Positions 1 to 8,457 of a DNA stretch of 64,000 bases are shown piece by piece (positions within the stretch are counted from its first letter, which is position 1; each line of letters begins with the position of its first letter). The notes under the pieces were generated by a model. That model worked only from the letters and a program-made list of their open reading frames with translations, searched no databases and was not told where the DNA came from. This stretch comes from Opitutaceae bacterium EW11 (GTDB taxonomy: Bacteria > Verrucomicrobiota > Verrucomicrobiia > Opitutales > Opitutaceae). A program made the translations under genes and the position numbers. The stretch is from NCBI GenBank assembly GCA_003054665.1, contig QAYY01000013.1, positions 62,001 to 126,000 of the forward strand, written 5' to 3'.

Positions 1-1683
1 GGAGATCGCACCCTTGGCGACGTTCTCTCGTCAGAGAACGTCGCAGAAAGTGGGAGCGAGACTTCCCAGGCGAAGGAGCAAAGAGAGCTCCATGTATGGG
101 CACTGGAGCTCGGATTCGACGTTAAGGAGGGTACATTCAATGTGTTGCGGCATAAGGCCCCGTACGGTCCCTTGTTCGATGCGGCCGCAGAGAAGGCGCA
201 CGAGGAGCTCGTGGCCCGCGTCGCAGAGCTGTCGGCGCCGCGCGAACGCCCGGCGATCCAGAGGTGCACGAACATTTACGACGCCGTTGCCGCATCGAGC
301 GCGGTGAGCGGCGCGTTCGATCTTGTGAAGCGTGGCCGGGCGACCGGCATTATTGCGGCTCACCCGAATCCCGCAGGGAAGGTATGTCGGTTCATCGCAA
401 CGAAGGACAATGAGCAGGAGATCGATGCGATTTCGGAGTTGATCGAGGCGGCTGAAGAAGCCCGCAAGAAGCCCACGAAGGACCTCGCATCCGCCGAGCG
501 AAACGATGCTGTCGTGCTGAAGGCGCTCGCGCGCAGCAAAGCGGTTATTCCGCAGACGCCGGAGCAATCTCAGGCCTACATCGCACAGCGTCTTTACTCT
601 GTCGGGCTCGCGAGGCACTTGGACCGTCGATCGAAAACTCAAGAGGAGGTTTCACTGTCGCAGTTCGCCCGCGTTGCCTTTGATGGGATCGATTTCTCGC
701 GCAACAATGCCGTCCTCGAAATCGACCGGGTGCTAGCCGCTTGGAGCAACCCGGAAACTCGCCACATGTTCGCAGCCCAGGTCCGGGCCGGAGCCGTCGA
801 GATCCCGAAGACTCACTCGTCACTCCGCCAACCAGAGCTCTTCCACTACGACACACCCAGGCGCCAGGTGGAGATCGAGAACGCGCTCATTGGTCGCTCG
901 ACCGTGGAACTCGACTGTGTGCCCGAGCAGCGCTCCGCCCAGGCTCGCATCTTGCGCCTCTCAAACAGCGACAAGCTGGAGCTCGTTAACTTCGCGAAGG
1001 CCCATGGCATCGATGCGGTGGCGCTCGTGGAGGCCACACCACTTCACACCGTGCACGCCATTCTGGCGAATCGCGACGCAGAGGCAGCAAAGCGCTACAT
1101 CAACGCCGCTAAGGTGAACCCTCCGGCGAAGGTCGGCGAGGCGCAGCTTGCTGCCTACGAGCCCTATTTCGCCGCGGCCGCAGCTGCTGGCGCCGCCAGG
1201 GTCGCTCAGGAGAAGCAGTACAAGGCCGCAGCCCTCGACAAGAAACCTCGCGAGCAGTGGACCTACAGCGACAGCGAACTCGCTGACCGCAACTACGCGC
1301 GTAGCCGCGAACAGTTTCAGCAGAACCTTATCCGGTGCGGCGTGCGCAAGCGCGACCTACCAGCGCGCTGGGAGGCTCTCCAGATGGCGACAGTATTGCA
1401 GCCCAAGGCCGTTGAACGCATCGAAATGGCACTCGAAGGAAACAAATGGCTGGATACGCTAACGCGCCTTTGCCAGGTAGCCGACAAAGAAACACTCAGG
1501 AGAATCGCTTCGGGGGGCACTCCCGAAGAAATCACCAGGGCCGCAGAAGAGGTACTCGCCGAGGCAGCTTCCAGAAAACCTACCCTTGCTGCACCGATGC
1601 AGGAGCACGCTATGGAACAAGAGGGCTTCTCCTTTGAAACCGCAGCAACTGCAGAGCGCCACGGTGGCGCTATGGTGCGGTAA
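1..1683 (+). CDS. Hypothetical protein, 5' end cut by window edge
   Basis: The frame is open from the first base to the TAA at 1681, so the N-terminus is probably outside the window. A GTG at 142, 11 nt after AGGAGG at 125-130, could instead be an internal or true start giving 513 aa. I do not recognise the protein. It is rich in charged helices, with an Ala/Glu-rich stretch near residues 340-370 of the GTG-start form (AAAAAAGAARVAQEKQ), and has no signal peptide or membrane segment. It lies 18 nt upstream of another unrecognised gene in the same direction, so the two are probably co-transcribed. Its place in the island suggests an element-encoded function, but nothing identifies it. Confidence 0.65.
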   Translation, partial: GDRTLGDVLSSENVAESGSETSQAKEQRELHVWALELGFDVKEGTFNVLRHKAPYGPLFDAAAEKAHEELVARVAELSAPRERPAIQRCTNIYDAVAASSAVSGAFDLVKRGRATGIIAAHPNPAGKVCRFIATKDNEQEIDAISELIEAAEEARKKPTKDLASAERNDAVVLKALARSKAVIPQTPEQSQAYIAQRLYSVGLARHLDRRSKTQEEVSLSQFARVAFDGIDFSRNNAVLEIDRVLAAWSNPETRHMFAAQVRAGAVEIPKTHSSLRQPELFHYDTPRRQVEIENALIGRSTVELDCVPEQRSAQARILRLSNSDKLELVNFAKAHGIDAVALVEATPLHTVHAILANRDAEAAKRYINAAKVNPPAKVGEAQLAAYEPYFAAAAAAGAARVAQEKQYKAAALDKKPREQWTYSDSELADRNYARSREQFQQNLIRCGVRKRDLPARWEALQMATVLQPKAVERIEMALEGNKWLDTLTRLCQVADKETLRRIASGGTPEEITRAAEEVLAEAASRKPTLAAPMQEHAMEQEGFSFETAATAERHGGAMVR

Positions 1684-1701
1684 CAACCCGGCGACACATT
1701 T

Positions 1702-2550
1702 ATGATCAACTTTATCGAACCACTGATCGTTCACCAACCTGCCGCCGTCGTGGAGCACTGCAGTGGCCCAGCTTTGCGCCCGCTGCTCGTGCGCCTCTCC
1801 TCGGAGCTCCGTCTAAGCGATGGTGTGCCCACCGAAGAAATGGTGGCACTTTGCGAGCTTCATCCGTGGCTCCTAGGGCAGCTCGTTGCCGAGGGCTGCG
1901 CAGGGCGTCTCGTGGCGAGCGTTTCACCGCTCGCGAATGCATGCGCCTGCGTGGTGCTCTACCAGCACCTCCCTGAGTGCGAGCAAGTCGCGGTGACTAG
2001 TGACGAGGGGCGGGAGGTGCTCCTTCGTGCAGCAGTTGAGGGACGCATTCGCTTGCGCGGCGGCATTGAGGACCTAGCCGGGCTCATTCAAGATCCCAAT
2101 CGGCTGGTCCGTTACGGCTTTCAGAAACTCGCACAGAAGTGCCTGGAGGAACAACCGACGTCGCCACTGAGCGGATACTACCACTGGTGGTTCGACCCAA
2201 GCGCCAAGCCTGTGGCGCCTGCTGGACTCTCGGAGGAGTACCTTTACCGCGCAGCGCTGCGCGTGCGCGGGCTTGGTGGTACGCCGGATCTGCGAGGCAT
2301 CAATTCGGCGTGCTGGGCGTATCACTGCCTCAGAGATGGTCTGGCGGCGCACGATCAGGCGGCTACCAAGCTGCTCCTTGGCGCGCTCTATCAGAGTGCA
2401 GCTTGGACGGCGCAGTACTGCACGGTGGCAAATTTTGCGCCGGAGGTTGCTGCTGCGCACATGGAGCAGACCCGAAGCGACCGCTTCGAGGCGCATCTCT
2501 TGGAGCCTTGGCTTGGGGAGTTTGTGCGTGAAGCGATTACTCGGTCCTGA
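1702..2550 (+). CDS. Hypothetical helical protein, 282 aa
   Basis: ATG start at 1702, 18 nt after the previous stop, so it is likely the second gene of a two-gene unit. The protein is unrecognised: predominantly helical, moderately Cys- and Trp-containing, with no transmembrane helix and no signal peptide. It has a segment DPNRLVRYGFQKLAQKC near residues 130-150 and YYHWWFDP near 158-166. Its C-terminus faces the HEPN-domain gene on the other strand, 53 nt away. Coding is supported by the long frame and by codon use like that of its neighbour. Confidence 0.6.
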   Translation: MINFIEPLIVHQPAAVVEHCSGPALRPLLVRLSSELRLSDGVPTEEMVALCELHPWLLGQLVAEGCAGRLVASVSPLANACACVVLYQHLPECEQVAVTSDEGREVLLRAAVEGRIRLRGGIEDLAGLIQDPNRLVRYGFQKLAQKCLEEQPTSPLSGYYHWWFDPSAKPVAPAGLSEEYLYRAALRVRGLGGTPDLRGINSACWAYHCLRDGLAAHDQAATKLLLGALYQSAAWTAQYCTVANFAPEVAAAHMEQTRSDRFEAHLLEPWLGEFVREAITRS

Positions 2551-2603
2551 TCACGGGGCCATGTTGCTGTTCCCTCTATTCCTCCGGAGAACGTGGAGTC
2601 GAG

Positions 2604-4070
2604 TTACACCGACGAGGGTGTAGGCGGCCGTCCCTCCTTATTCCACGCTTCTAGCCTATTGAACGCAGCACGAAGTCCCTTCTCATTAAATGAAGTGTCC
2701 TTGAGGCCGAGCCCGCGGTAGTATTCGACAGCCGCGAGAATGATTAGATTGGTGACGGTATCGGTTCGCGCGAGCTCTGCCGCCACCTTTTCGTCGTGTG
2801 GAGAAACAGATCCGTGAACAAGGTTCGAGCGGCAGGTGTAGATTCGAGCAACTTCCTTTTTCGCGGCTTCCATGGGCTCATTGGAGAAGACCGAATAGAG
2901 GATGGCTGCACGACTCGTCACGATCTCGGTTACCCCGCGCTCAGTTCCGTCTAAAGACTTCTCGATGCCGGTTCCGCAGAGGCATTCGATGGCTGTTACA
3001 AACTTGACGATCTTCGCCGCGGGATAGCGTTCCGAGACAGCCTCGCCGAACCAGAACAGCGCATCCATCAAACGTGCGCAGAGCGGCGGGCCTGGATCGA
3101 ACTTCGAGGAATGTAGGAGGACGTCTGAAAGAATCGGGAAATACCTATCGGCGGTGAGCCGATCCAACCACTGGTCGCCGATAACATTGTCCACCGGAGT
3201 GCTCGACACGGAGATGTTAAGTTCACCTTTTTCATCCCGGATCAGAGTGGCCGCTTTGCGTACACCACTTGAGTCATTTGCGGTGCAAAGGCGATTGGTA
3301 TAGTATGAACCAAGTAGGACTTTCAGGATGTTGAGAGCTCCACGCACAGTGAAGAGCGCGCGGTTATACGATACGTCAGGGTGGCAATCAGCGATACTGA
3401 TTTCAGCAAACCAGTTGTAGCGCTCAAACGATTCGAGAAGGCCATCTGTGAGGCGGTTTGCGAGCTGGATGGACTGCTCAGGCGTGGCCGCATTGGCCGC
3501 CGGAAAACCCTTCGCAACCGCTTCCTCTACCTGCTTCCTATGTTTGGCCCGTATGCTTTCTCGCTGCTGTTCGATTGCGTCCCCGTGAATCTGAAAGAAT
3601 TCGGATCTGTGGAAAAATGTTACTGGCCCGACCTGGAACCGCTTGATCCCCGAAGAAAGAAAGAGTCCGCAGGGGATGAAATGGGTGACAGCAGTGTGGG
3701 ACTTCGCCAGCTTTGCGTAGGCTGCGGAAATCCATCGATCGACGTTTCGTTGATCTGCCTCTCGGCCCTGATCTAAAAAATGATCTGAGAAGGTCTCGCG
3801 TAACAGTTTTACAAACGCAGCCAGATCGGTGCGGGCGCGGCGGTCGGGGTGATTTTTGAGATGACGCGTCGCTATGCTCCAGAAGCGATCGATGGCTTGC
3901 TGGCCCAGGATGATGATCCCCCCGTTCTTTGGATTGTTGATCGTGTGCAGAGCTTCAGCACGGTTTTCACGTGCATACGTCATCAGCTGTTCGGCAGAGA
4001 GATTGAGGGACCAGATCACCCGTTCACAGATGGCCTCAAGGTCGAGGAGGTTATCGGATTTTTTAGTCAT
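2604..4070 (-). CDS. HEPN-domain protein, candidate RNase/defence gene
   Basis: The frame extends upstream, but the natural start is the ATG whose complement is at 4068-4070 (MTKKSDNLLD), giving 488 aa. The C-terminal 100 residues look like an Apea-type HEPN domain: a helix ending in IYTCRSNLVHGS carries the R-x4-H motif of HEPN ribonucleases (Arg414, His419), followed by a second helix with EYYRGL. HEPN proteins with this motif commonly cleave RNA in toxin-antitoxin and antiphage systems. The first 350 residues match nothing I recognise. The start codon overlaps the ATG of the divergent gene at 4069 by two bases, so both genes must share a very compact control region. The antiphage role is inferred. 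Confidence 0.65.
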   Translation of the reverse strand: MTKKSDNLLDLEAICERVIWSLNLSAEQLMTYARENRAEALHTINNPKNGGIIILGQQAIDRFWSIATRHLKNHPDRRARTDLAAFVKLLRETFSDHFLDQGREADQRNVDRWISAAYAKLAKSHTAVTHFIPCGLFLSSGIKRFQVGPVTFFHRSEFFQIHGDAIEQQRESIRAKHRKQVEEAVAKGFPAANAATPEQSIQLANRLTDGLLESFERYNWFAEISIADCHPDVSYNRALFTVRGALNILKVLLGSYYTNRLCTANDSSGVRKAATLIRDEKGELNISVSSTPVDNVIGDQWLDRLTADRYFPILSDVLLHSSKFDPGPPLCARLMDALFWFGEAVSERYPAAKIVKFVTAIECLCGTGIEKSLDGTERGVTEIVTSRAAILYSVFSNEPMEAAKKEVARIYTCRSNLVHGSVSPHDEKVAAELARTDTVTNLIILAAVEYYRGLGLKDTSFNEKGLRAAFNRLEAWNKEGRPPTPSSV

Positions 4071-4899
4071 GTTTTGCGCGGCGAAGTCAACGAAGTGGTC
4101 TTGTCTGGACCCCGCGGGGAGCATTGCTACTTTTGAGGAAACTTGGCGGGACAACCTATACTTCGCGAGCGCTCCCCCGACGGGCACATTTCGTCCTACT
4201 GACGTGAGACCAAAGAGACTAGAGGATTTTGCCACTGAAGCCGAACTCCAGGAGGAGCGAGCGGTCCCACTATGGTGCCGTTGGTTTGAGGAGTACCTCG
4301 GAAGGTTCAATGGCAACCAGGACGTCAGCGAGCAGATCCGGCTCAAGCAGGGCATCGCCCAGAAGGTCTTCGACGAGATGTTTCCTCTGTGGCGACTTCT
4401 CATCCGGAAATCGGTTGAGTGGCAGAACCACCAGCTCAAGTACGTGATCGGGAATCAACCTTTCGATGCGGTTCTCTCGAGTGATGCCGGTTCTGAGTAC
4501 CTCGAAGTTTCCGTGGCAGACTGGGACCATGACGAGGCACTCCGGATGAAGTATTTCTCAGAGCACGGTCACGTCTCGGCAATCGGCCGGGTGTCTTACT
4601 CTGGAACCGCCAGAACTGGGCACGCGATCGAGGTCGAGAATGCGGCAGAGACGACCACTGTGTTGATTGCGGACAAACTTCGACGTGTCAAAGAGCGCAT
4701 ATTGGCGAAAGCGCAAAAAAGTTACCCACCTGGGACGACGCTGGTAGTTGCTTTCGACGATCACATCGTGCGCCACGATCCCAATTTCGCGGCACGGTTT
4801 GAATCTATCCTTCGGGAGGCGCGGCACGAGTTGCCGAACACATTCCGTCGGGTTTACGCAATGGGCATGTCAGGTGAAACCCTGATTGAGGTCAGATGA
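4069..4899 (+). CDS. Predicted nuclease-fold hypothetical protein
   Basis: The open frame begins far upstream, but coding character starts near the ATG at 4069 (276 aa). The start is uncertain: the first conserved-looking residues (TFEETWRDNLYFAS) begin near 4129. The middle reads FDAVL...EYLEVSVADWDHDEALRMKYF, followed by LIADKLRRVKERILAKAQKSY and TLVVAFDD. This acidic-strand/Lys-helix/beta pattern resembles uncharacterised restriction-endonuclease-fold families, but a full PD-(D/E)xK signature is not clear. The gene overlaps the next one by 4 nt (ATGA) and starts back-to-back with the HEPN gene. It may be a partner of that gene, or of the repeat protein that follows. Confidence 0.6.
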   Translation: MFCAAKSTKWSCLDPAGSIATFEETWRDNLYFASAPPTGTFRPTDVRPKRLEDFATEAELQEERAVPLWCRWFEEYLGRFNGNQDVSEQIRLKQGIAQKVFDEMFPLWRLLIRKSVEWQNHQLKYVIGNQPFDAVLSSDAGSEYLEVSVADWDHDEALRMKYFSEHGHVSAIGRVSYSGTARTGHAIEVENAAETTTVLIADKLRRVKERILAKAQKSYPPGTTLVVAFDDHIVRHDPNFAARFESILREARHELPNTFRRVYAMGMSGETLIEVR

Positions 4900-5771
4900 A
4901 TCCTAACTTCATGCCTTTCGCGAAGGCTCGGGAGTTCGTCCGCGCTTTCGGTTTCTCCACAGCCGCCGACTTCCGCACGTGGACCACAGGGACACGGCCT
5001 GATCTTCCCGAAAAACCGGCGGACCTGCCGTCCAACCCACATCAAGTGTACCTTGGCGAGTTTCTCGGCTACGCGGATTTTCTGGGCAGCAGCAACAAGG
5101 CGCCGTACCGCCGCGAGTTTCTTCCATTTGAGGAGGCTCGTGCCTTCGTACGGGAGCTTGGTCTTGAATCGCTCGCCGAATGGAAGCGTTACTGCGCCGG
5201 CGAGATCCCAGAGTTGGGTGTCAGGCCAGAAAACATTCCTAGCAATCCCAACTTCACGTACCGCGGCAAAGGATGGGCCGGCTCTCGCGACTGGCTAGGA
5301 ACCGGCGGCCCGCAGATGCCCCGGGGATCTGACATGGTGCCTCTGGACGAAGCGCGGAAGTTTGCTCGAAGGCTCCAGCTGAGCTCTTGGACAGAGTGGC
5401 GCAAATACGTCCGAGGGGAGCTGCGCCACCTTCCAGCAAAGCCACACAATGTGCCCGCGATTCCGCACGCGTGTTACCGCGCAAAAGGGTGGGTCTCCTA
5501 CGGCGACTTCCTGGGCAGCGACACCGTGGCATGGCACTCGACTGACTGGCGAAGCTACGAAGATGCGAAGGCATTTGTTTCCGCTCTCAATCTTCGATCG
5601 CAACAGGAGTGGCGCCGGTGGCACCGAGAGATTGCACCAAAGGACATCCCGTACAACCCGGACAAGGCCTATGCGCAAGCGTGGGAGGGATGGTCGGTCT
5701 GGCTAGGAAAGTATCAGCGGACACGTACCACTGAATCCGCTAGAGACTGGATAGCCGCGAGACTTCGATAA
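4896..5771 (+). CDS. Four-repeat 'integrase-repeat' (INT_rpt-like) protein
   Basis: 291 aa made almost entirely of four copies of a roughly 60-residue unit at residues 6-65, 76-137, 147-208 and 219-272. Each unit has the pattern F-x-EAR-x-F-x-R-x-L-x-L-x-S-x-x-EW-x-x-Y, then an IPSNP-like turn, then Y-x-x-KGW-x-x-x-x-D(W/F)LG. This matches the phage-integrase repeat family (Pfam INT_rpt), which occurs beside or fused to recombinases and in other mobile-element proteins and is thought to mediate DNA or protein binding. It has no catalytic domain of its own. Start ATG at 4896 overlaps the preceding stop (ATGA), so the two genes are translationally coupled. Confidence 0.75.
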   Translation: MNPNFMPFAKAREFVRAFGFSTAADFRTWTTGTRPDLPEKPADLPSNPHQVYLGEFLGYADFLGSSNKAPYRREFLPFEEARAFVRELGLESLAEWKRYCAGEIPELGVRPENIPSNPNFTYRGKGWAGSRDWLGTGGPQMPRGSDMVPLDEARKFARRLQLSSWTEWRKYVRGELRHLPAKPHNVPAIPHACYRAKGWVSYGDFLGSDTVAWHSTDWRSYEDAKAFVSALNLRSQQEWRRWHREIAPKDIPYNPDKAYAQAWEGWSVWLGKYQRTRTTESARDWIAARLR

Positions 5772-5783
5772 TTTGTAAGGTGT

Positions 5784-6077
5784 ATGGCAAAGCCTCTCGA
5801 ATATAGGCTCTCGATCCCCGGGTTAGGTGTATGGCATATCCAGTACGACCCTACACGGAAGATTTGGCTGCTGGCTTATAACCCGAGAGCGCGTGGAGAG
5901 CAGTGGGTACCCTCAGGAGAGTTTACGCTCGCGGAGAGCGCCGCGTTGGCAGTGGCACAACGTAAAACCGGTGCTCGAGGTTGGGATGGTCTGCGATTCG
6001 CGCTGCCCGCGGATTTGGATCTCAAGCTCTGGAAGACCGATGAATCGGAGGGCATTCAGGCCGACGCCGTTGACTGA
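5784..6077 (+). CDS. Small hypothetical protein, 97 aa
   Basis: ATG start 12 nt after the repeat-protein stop, preceded by a TAAGG ribosome-binding sequence at 5776-5780, so it is probably the last gene of the 4,069-6,077 operon. The sequence begins MAKPLEYRLSIPGLGVWHIQ and contains an RARGEQWVPSGEFTLAES segment. It looks like a small soluble beta-rich protein and I do not recognise a family. A GC-rich hairpin follows at 6,115-6,143. Confidence 0.6.
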   Translation: MAKPLEYRLSIPGLGVWHIQYDPTRKIWLLAYNPRARGEQWVPSGEFTLAESAALAVAQRKTGARGWDGLRFALPADLDLKLWKTDESEGIQADAVD

Positions 6078-6114
6078 GCAGAAGTGGTCGTGGGCGTTCG
6101 AATTGAAGACGCAG

Positions 6115-6143
6115 CCGCCCCGAGAAGTTACCTCCCGGGGCGG
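6115..6143 (+). terminator. GC-rich hairpin after the 4,069-6,077 operon
   Basis: The 8-bp perfect stem CCGCCCCG / CGGGGCGG (6,115-6,122 and 6,136-6,143) has a 13-nt loop. It lies between two convergent gene ends (6,077 plus; 6,223 minus), where a terminator is expected. No T-run follows on either strand, so it would be an atypical terminator. Confidence 0.4.
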
Positions 6144-6222
6144 GTCCAGCTTCAACTAACGCCGGGAGCTTGCTCGACCGGCGGTTCGAGCGAACCGCGG
6201 CGGGCTGAAAAAGTCCAGAGCC

Positions 6223-7173
6223 TCATCGACTCCAAAATACGCCGTCGCCGTTCGGCCCTTCCGGAAATTCCCACCCGTGCAATTTCGCGAGCCTGGTCCA
6301 CAGGCCCTGTAGCTTCGTCACGAAGTCCTCGGGAACTTTCGGGTACGCACGCAGAGCCTCGCCGATGGCGGCGCCATATTCTGTGATGATTTCTTTGGTA
6401 CCTTCGGGCGCTCCCGCCCAAAGCCAGATTGCTGGTTGCAGCTCCCGATTGCCCTCCAAGTGCGCGATCGACTTCGCGTACTGGAAGAAGACGACCCAGA
6501 ACGCTTGGGCTGCTTGGAAGGCGACTTCCCGCAGTTCGGAGCCCTGAAATGGGGCCGCCGGGATTGCCGCTCGGAGCTCCTCAAGCTCCCTCGCAATGAG
6601 CTTATTGTCTGACTCTAGCTGATCCTCCCACACCGCTTGGCTGTGCGCCGTCGCCGAGAAGTAGCACGCAAATATCTCCCCAAGGATCATCTCGGCGTAG
6701 TGCCCCGCTAAATGCCGCACTTTGAAACGACCATTGGGGTCGGCTACTCCAGGAAACCGGTTCCTCTGATTAGGACGCTCACGATTGTCCCTCGCGTGAG
6801 ACACCTCGTGCCAAATCACGTAAATGCAGAGTTGCTCCTGGGTGGTGCGCTCCTCGAAGGGCTTGTTGATGCCGTCAAATGCGGCACCAAGGATGAAGTC
6901 GCGTATCACGAGGCCGGAGACAGCAGCCACACCTTCAGGTGAGGTGATGAGCGTCTTACCAACTGCTTCCAGTTTGTCGTTTCGTGTGAATTGCTCGCCG
7001 GGTGACAATCGGTCAACTGCCTCGGCAAAATGCTGCTGGTCTGAGATCGTGACGTCGCCAATCGCGTCAGATGGGCATCCCACCTCTTTAACCGCCAATT
7101 CAATGAGCCAATTGGTGTTTTCCACCAGCTGCTCCGAAACCTGAAGTCCATCCACCAAGAATGTAGTTCTCAT
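6223..7173 (-). CDS. HExxH putative zinc metalloprotein
   Basis: 316 aa, ATG start at 7173. The helix CIYVIWHEVSHARDN carries HEVSH (His122, Glu123, His126), the zinc-binding motif of gluzincin and IrrE/ImmA-type peptidases. Glu166 in the later helix EIFACYFSA is a candidate third ligand. No signal peptide, so it should be cytoplasmic. The gene follows the MbcA-like/DNA-binding regulator by 67 nt on the same strand, the order seen in regulator plus ImmA-type protease pairs that switch mobile elements or toxin modules. The motif is seen; the role as a regulator-cleaving protease is inferred from context. It is not recognisably a standard COG2856 protein. Confidence 0.6.
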   Translation of the reverse strand: MRTTFLVDGLQVSEQLVENTNWLIELAVKEVGCPSDAIGDVTISDQQHFAEAVDRLSPGEQFTRNDKLEAVGKTLITSPEGVAAVSGLVIRDFILGAAFDGINKPFEERTTQEQLCIYVIWHEVSHARDNRERPNQRNRFPGVADPNGRFKVRHLAGHYAEMILGEIFACYFSATAHSQAVWEDQLESDNKLIARELEELRAAIPAAPFQGSELREVAFQAAQAFWVVFFQYAKSIAHLEGNRELQPAIWLWAGAPEGTKEIITEYGAAIGEALRAYPKVPEDFVTKLQGLWTRLAKLHGWEFPEGPNGDGVFWSR

Positions 7174-7240
7174 GCGCTCCCGTTTGAGCCGCGGACTATT
7201 ACAGGCAAATTTTAGCTGAAAAATTCTGTATGGAGATCGA

Positions 7241-8086
7241 TCAGCCCTTCGTCCGGACGCTGCCTAGCCCCTGCGGCGACACTCCTAGCACCTCTGCCAT
7301 TGCCACAACCTCCGCCCAGGTGGCCCAAGCGTAGGAATTTGAAACCCGTGAGACGTAGCTGGATTTCTCGTACTGCGAGAAACCTCGCTCAGCCATTTGC
7401 GCGCCGATCAGCTTCAGCGTCAGCTCCGGTCGAGCAGCTCGAATCTTCGCGAGAGGGTCTTTGAGCCGAAACACCCGCTCACCTGGCGAAACTCCCGCAG
7501 GAGGTGCTTCCGAAGGTGCTCCCGGGTTGGAGACTTCAACCTTGAATTCTTCTGCGCGGCTCTGTGGCGCCTCCTTCGGAGGCGTCGCCGAAGTCTCTGC
7601 TGCTCGCGGCGGAGATTTCCCCTCCACAGGCGCCTTAATTGCTACAACGGGCGGAGGAGGGGCCACAGGGACTCTTGCTGGCTCTGGTACCGGTGCTGCC
7701 GGCTTCGGCGCGCTTGTCGCTGCGCCGACTGCAGCGCGAAGTTTCTCGATGTAGCTCTGGAGAAGCCCCAGTCCCGAGTCGCTGACAGTGAGATCCACAG
7801 GGCTCTTTCCTCCCCAAGCCGGCGACTCAGCGTGGAGCCAATCCAAGGCTTTCTCTTCGTCGCGTGTGAGCTCCATGGCGATTTCGTGTGCCACCTTGCA
7901 GCGCTCCACTCGGGCCAGGGCGCTTGAGGAGATTTTGGGCCGCTCCTTCAACTTTCCGCGACGGTACGCGAAAAGGGTGGACGCATCGATGCCCGTGATC
8001 TCCCGAAAAAGCCCATCGCCGAGCTCCAATTGCTCCCGGAACTGGAGCAGGGCGCGTGCGTCTGCGGGTTGCGTTTTGTCTGGCAT
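7241..8086 (-). CDS. MbcA/ParS-type regulator with extra C-terminal domain
   Basis: The start is taken at the ATG complementary to 8084-8086 (MPDKTQPADA); the frame continues upstream but with non-coding character. 281 aa. Residues 20-60 look like a helical DNA-binding segment (REITGIDASTLFAYRRGK). Residues 60-118 match the MbcA/ParS/Xre antitoxin toxin-binding fold (HEIAMELTRDEEKALDWL, GGKSPVDL, SDSGLGLLQSYIEKL). A Pro/Ala-rich linker (125-210) leads to a second helical domain (215-281) that may also bind DNA. It is transcribed away from the MbcA-like gene at 8,185, sharing 98 bp of upstream DNA. No RES-type toxin is nearby, so a classical RES-Xre module is not complete here. Confidence 0.6.
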   Translation of the reverse strand: MPDKTQPADARALLQFREQLELGDGLFREITGIDASTLFAYRRGKLKERPKISSSALARVERCKVAHEIAMELTRDEEKALDWLHAESPAWGGKSPVDLTVSDSGLGLLQSYIEKLRAAVGAATSAPKPAAPVPEPARVPVAPPPPVVAIKAPVEGKSPPRAAETSATPPKEAPQSRAEEFKVEVSNPGAPSEAPPAGVSPGERVFRLKDPLAKIRAARPELTLKLIGAQMAERGFSQYEKSSYVSRVSNSYAWATWAEVVAMAEVLGVSPQGLGSVRTKG

Positions 8087-8184
8087 CTGTCTTCCATCGA
8101 AGGCAGCTAGACGTCTTTTCTGCAAGGGTTCATGGTGGTTCCGACATAGGAGTGCACCTCGGACACTGACGTAGCTCGCTACAC

Positions 8185-8457
8185 ATGAACGATAAATGGG
8201 AATCGCCCGGTCCGGTGAGCGAACTGTTCGGTGTGGCGCTTCAGGAATCCGAGGTGTGGCTTGATCGCGATCCAGGAGCGGTTGCCCGCATTGCATGCCA
8301 CGCAAAGGTGCTCGGAAGCGACGTCGCGTTTCGGCGCTGGTTACGCGTCGGGAATCCATTGCTTGAGAAAACGAGTCCCTTGGAGTGGATACGGTTGGGA
8401 CGGGCGCGTGAAGTCGCTGAGTTCGTCGAGGACGCCGATGCCGGGCAACCGACCTAG
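8185..8457 (+). CDS. Small MbcA/ParS-like domain protein
   Basis: 90 aa, ATG start at 8185. The C-terminal 50 residues (FRRWLRVGNPLLEKTSPLEW followed by IRLGRAREVAEFVEDA) follow the toxin-binding fold of MbcA/ParS antitoxins: a Trp-Leu helix, an N-P-x-L-x-x-x-S-P turn, then a helix with G-R-A-x-x-V-x-x-F-V-E-D. It lacks a DNA-binding domain. Together with the divergent regulator at 7,241 it gives two copies of this fold 100 bp apart, which suggests partner proteins of one module. Its toxin, if any, is not recognised. Confidence 0.6.
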   Translation: MNDKWESPGPVSELFGVALQESEVWLDRDPGAVARIACHAKVLGSDVAFRRWLRVGNPLLEKTSPLEWIRLGRAREVAEFVEDADAGQPT

